This document shows positions 61,114 through 64,000 of a stretch of 64,000 nt of DNA, piece after piece. Location of the stretch: contig NZ_FNZM01000018.1 of NCBI RefSeq assembly GCF_900109265.1, forward strand, positions 83,021 through 147,020. Direction: 5' to 3'. Position numbers and translations under genes: made by a program. Each line of letters opens with the position of its first letter. The first letter of the stretch is position 1. Below the pieces are notes generated by a model. That model was given only the letters and a program-made list of their open reading frames with translations. It ran no database searches and was not told the DNA's origin. The stretch is from Paraburkholderia tropica (GTDB taxonomy: Bacteria; Pseudomonadota; Gammaproteobacteria; Burkholderiales; Burkholderiaceae).

Positions 61114-64000
61114 CTATTCCCCCAGTTCCTGCTCCACGGGCGGAATACAGAAACGAAACAGCGTGCCGTTCGCGCCCGTGCGAACGAGCTCGATCTCGCC
61201 GCCATGCGCTTCGACGATCGACTTGCAGATCGACAGCCCCATGCCCATCCCCGACTTCTTCGAGGTCACCAGCGAATCGAACACGGTCGCGCTCAGATCG
61301 CCCGGAATGCCCGGCCCCGTGTCGGCCACCGTCACGCGCAACGCGCCGCTCGCATCGACCAAGGTGTCGATATCGATCAGACGTGGCCGCGCAGTTACGC
61401 CGCGCAGCGCTTCGAGCGCATTCATGACGAGATTGATCACCACCTGCTGAATCAGCGTGCGATCGGCCACGACGTCGAGGCGCGCGTCGAAATTGCCGCG
61501 CACGGCAATCTGATAATCGGCCAATTGATCGCTGAGCAGACGCAGCACTTCGCGAATCGCATCGTTGATATCGGTGAGTTCCGATTTCGGATGCGACTGC
61601 TTGACCATCGCACGCACGCTCGCAACGATATCCACCGCGCGCTGCGTATCGAGCGCGATCTGTTCGAGCATCGAATTGGCTTCGTCGATATCGGGCGATT
61701 CGCGATTCAACCAGCGTATCGCCGCGCGCGAACACGCACTCACCGCGCTGATCGGCTGACTGATTTCGTGCACGATATACGCGGCCAATTCGCCGATCAC
61801 CGACAAACGTCCCGCGCGCTCAAGCTTGCCCTGCGCCTCGCGCAAATGCCGCTCCGCCGCCACGCGCTTCTGATGCTCGGACTCCACCTTGTGATAGAGC
61901 TTGGCATTCTCCAGTGAGATCGCGGCCTGCGAGGACAGCATCTCCAGAATGCGCAAACGCGCCGATGTAAAGACATCGGCAATCAGGCGATTCTCCAGAT
62001 ACAGCAGCCCCGACAGCGAGCCTTGTTTGACGAGCGGCACGCACATCGCCGAGCGCGGTCGAACCGCGAGAATATAGGCGTCGCGGCCGAAATTGGCATC
62101 GTCGATCGCGTTGCCGAGCACGACCGGTTCGCAGGTGCGCTGCGTCCAGTACGCAATCGACATGGGAATGCGTTCGGCGCTCGCGCGCTCGCGTTCGATT
62201 TCGACCGTCACCGCGCCATCGTCATACGTCGCGCGCGCGACGATATCGAGTTGACCGTCTTCGATCAGGCACAGCGTCGCACGGTCGGCGCCCGCATATT
62301 GCAGCGCCGTGTCGAGCAGCACGTTGATCAGCTTCGCCAGCGACATTTCACTCGACAAGGCCTGCGTCGCCTTCAAGACGACCTGCGTATCGAACGCACG
62401 CACATTCGCGCCTTGCGCGGCGGTCCAGTCGAATTGTTTCGGCGCGGCGCTCGCGAGTCCCATGGTCGGGAATTCGCTTTCGAGCGCGCGCAATCTGGTG
62501 TCCGCGCCGAGGCACGCATACGCGCTCCACGCCTGATGCAGATAACCCTGCGACGCCGCATGCCAGTGCTGCTGCGCCGAAAAGCGCGCCGCGAGTTCGC
62601 GCGCAAGCGCCTGCAATTGCAGCATGCGCGCGAGATCGGCGAGACGGATGGCCTCTTCGTAATCGCTCTGCGCGAAGCGCGGCTCGTCGCCGGTCGACGC
62701 CAGCTCCGCACGCACGAGCGCGGCGCGGCCGAGAAAGTTCTCGGGACTTTGCGCGGACCAGCGTTCGAGCGTCGCCAGACGCGCGCGCGCCGCCTGCAGA
62801 TGCGCTTCACGCTCGCTGCCTTGCGCGCGGCGGCTCAGCGCCACGCGCAGCAGCGCGCTATAAAACACGAACTCCGGCATTTCGAGGAACGAGCGCGACG
62901 CCCATGCCGTGGCGTCCGCAGCCTGTTCCGCCTGCAATGCGACCGGCCAGTCCGCAAACAGATACGCGACCTGCAAGCGATACGTCCAGAACGAAAACGC
63001 GGCGATATCGCGGTGCACGCGGCCCGTGAGGCAATCGTCGAGCACGTGCTCGAAATCGCGGCTCGGCGCGCCCAGACCGATATCGATCGGCACACCGCGC
63101 AACGCCTGCACCACCCAGGCCTGCGCGATAAACGCATCGATCACCAGCGCGAAGCCCGCCTGGCGCGCGAGCGGCAAGCCTTCTTCCACCACCTTCTGCA
63201 CATCGGAAAGCGGTGCGCCGCAAAACAGATAATTGGTGACGAGATGCCGCCGCGAATAGATCAGATACGTGACGTCGCCGAGCCTTGCCGTGAGCGCAAT
63301 CGACGCTTCGATATGCTCGCGTGCGCGCGTGGCGGACCCTGTCCACGGCAAGCTCATCGCGCCGTAGCACATCTGCACGCGGCCCTGGAATTTCGTCAGC
63401 GCGCGTTCGGCGGGCAGGCGCATCGCGAGTTCCGCGAAGCGGCGCACCGTGTCGTAATCGCCATAGCGTTCGCCGACGATCTGGCTCAGGCCGACGTAGG
63501 CGTAACACGACGCGTCGCAATGGCCGTGTTCGAGACTCAGCGTGCTCATGCGCAGCATCATCAGATCGGCGAGACGCTGACTGAGAAATTTCGCGGCGGG
63601 CGCGAGATCGGTGAGCACGTCCATGGCGATATAAATGCGCCGGTCGCTCATCAACGGCGACGCCGCCAGTTCGTCGACGCTGCGATTGCCGTCGAGCGCC
63701 TTGAAACGCGCGAATTCGCGATCGATATCGGCGTCGGTCGGCGTGCGCGCGAGCACGATGCCCGCTTCGTCGCGCACGTATTGCAGGCCGATATCGAGCG
63801 CCGTCGCCGACTCGTCGATCGTCACGTGCATCGCCACGCGCAAGCGCGCGAGTTCCGCGCGGTGATCGAGCGGCAGCAGCGCGCTGGGCACGGCGGCGAG
63901 GCGGCGCGCCGCCGCCGCGACTTCCATGCACAGAAACTCGCACTCGCCGAGCCGCAGCGCGATCAGCGCGTCGAGCGGCGCGCCCGCCGCACTGCCCTGC
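61114..64000 (-). CDS. C-terminal part of a giant sensor kinase (AAA-type N-terminus off the window; GAF and histidine kinase here)
   Basis: 962 codons lie in the window; the reading frame continues past position 64000, so the true start is outside. Residues to about 61900 read as follows. A long helical, TPR-like region (LPAERALTKFQGRVQMCYGA, VPIDIGLGAPSRDFEHVLDD) is followed by a GAF domain (ATLCLIEDGQLDIVARATYD, RSAMCVPLVKQGSLSGLLYL, LRILEMLSSQAAISLENA). The histidine kinase part has VHEISQPISAV, NLVMNALEAL, DTGPGIP and GMGMGLSICKSIVEAHGG. Relatives carry a Ser/Thr-kinase-like and an AAA ATPase domain at the N-terminus. Confidence 0.85.
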   Translation of the reverse strand, partial: QGSAAGAPLDALIALRLGECEFLCMEVAAAARRLAAVPSALLPLDHRAELARLRVAMHVTIDESATALDIGLQYVRDEAGIVLARTPTDADIDREFARFKALDGNRSVDELAASPLMSDRRIYIAMDVLTDLAPAAKFLSQRLADLMMLRMSTLSLEHGHCDASCYAYVGLSQIVGERYGDYDTVRRFAELAMRLPAERALTKFQGRVQMCYGAMSLPWTGSATRAREHIEASIALTARLGDVTYLIYSRRHLVTNYLFCGAPLSDVQKVVEEGLPLARQAGFALVIDAFIAQAWVVQALRGVPIDIGLGAPSRDFEHVLDDCLTGRVHRDIAAFSFWTYRLQVAYLFADWPVALQAEQAADATAWASRSFLEMPEFVFYSALLRVALSRRAQGSEREAHLQAARARLATLERWSAQSPENFLGRAALVRAELASTGDEPRFAQSDYEEAIRLADLARMLQLQALARELAARFSAQQHWHAASQGYLHQAWSAYACLGADTRLRALESEFPTMGLASAAPKQFDWTAAQGANVRAFDTQVVLKATQALSSEMSLAKLINVLLDTALQYAGADRATLCLIEDGQLDIVARATYDDGAVTVEIERERASAERIPMSIAYWTQRTCEPVVLGNAIDDANFGRDAYILAVRPRSAMCVPLVKQGSLSGLLYLENRLIADVFTSARLRILEMLSSQAAISLENAKLYHKVESEHQKRVAAERHLREAQGKLERAGRLSVIGELAAYIVHEISQPISAVSACSRAAIRWLNRESPDIDEANSMLEQIALDTQRAVDIVASVRAMVKQSHPKSELTDINDAIREVLRLLSDQLADYQIAVRGNFDARLDVVADRTLIQQVVINLVMNALEALRGVTARPRLIDIDTLVDASGALRVTVADTGPGIPGDLSATVFDSLVTSKKSGMGMGLSICKSIVEAHGGEIELVRTGANGTLFRFCIPPVEQELGE

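Overview
The window is a GC-rich, densely packed bacterial chromosome segment. It most resembles Burkholderiales (Paraburkholderia/Caballeronia-like): two Burkholderia-type porins, a BaeSR pair, a fused Liv-type transporter, an ESPR-type autotransporter and many two-component and c-di-GMP proteins. I identified no tRNA, rRNA, insertion sequence or CRISPR array. The assignment rests on gene content and protein recognition, not on a database search.

Layout. 1-3.1 kb: the end of a methyltransferase gene, a six-helix sensor kinase and two receiver proteins, arranged like a PhcB/PhcS (CqsS/LqsS-type) quorum-sensing locus. 3.6-11.2 kb: a large autotransporter, then three stop/start-overlapping genes for a TPR-sulfotransferase, a TPR-glycosyltransferase and a lipoprotein hydrolase. 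11.4-19.6 kb: two large GGDEF/EAL proteins and a PilZ protein (c-di-GMP signalling), with an unknown Ser/Thr-rich protein, a GNAT acetyltransferase and an orphan ABC ATPase beside a broken permease remnant. 19.9-22.7 kb: amino-acid binding protein, permease and an IclR regulator. 22.9-25.3 kb: a small conserved protein, and a MerR regulator divergent from an Old Yellow Enzyme gene; the two promoters share a 19-bp spacer. 25.3-26.8 kb: a chemoreceptor. 27.0-34.1 kb: a LysR regulator divergent from PxpA, biotin carrier, biotin carboxylase, PxpB, PxpC and an NCS1 permease, which looks like a split urea-carboxylase-type enzyme plus its importer. 34.2-41.2 kb: a tripartite RND efflux operon with a divergent TetR repressor.

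41.3-51.7 kb: two porins flank an operon coding for a fused LivH-LivM-LivG protein, LivF, a binding protein, an FMN-dependent monooxygenase and an acyl-CoA-dehydrogenase-like monooxygenase. This is probably uptake and oxidation of a small organosulfur or similar compound. 52.0-55.3 kb: an atypical OmpR-type regulator lacking the phospho-acceptor Asp, then BaeS/BaeR. 55.4-57.2 kb: two tandem GT9-type glycosyltransferase paralogues. 57.7-61.0 kb: a small unknown protein, an LptD outer-membrane protein and a secreted DUF3455 protein. 61.1 kb to the end: the C-terminal part of a very large GAF/histidine-kinase protein that runs off the window.

Two themes recur. Many genes are translationally coupled through ATGA or GTGA overlaps. 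Short tandem repeats (units of 9-13 bp, about 3-4 copies) sit beside gene ends at six or more places, and in-frame low-complexity expansions occur in three envelope proteins (autotransporter linker, RND pump, BaeS).
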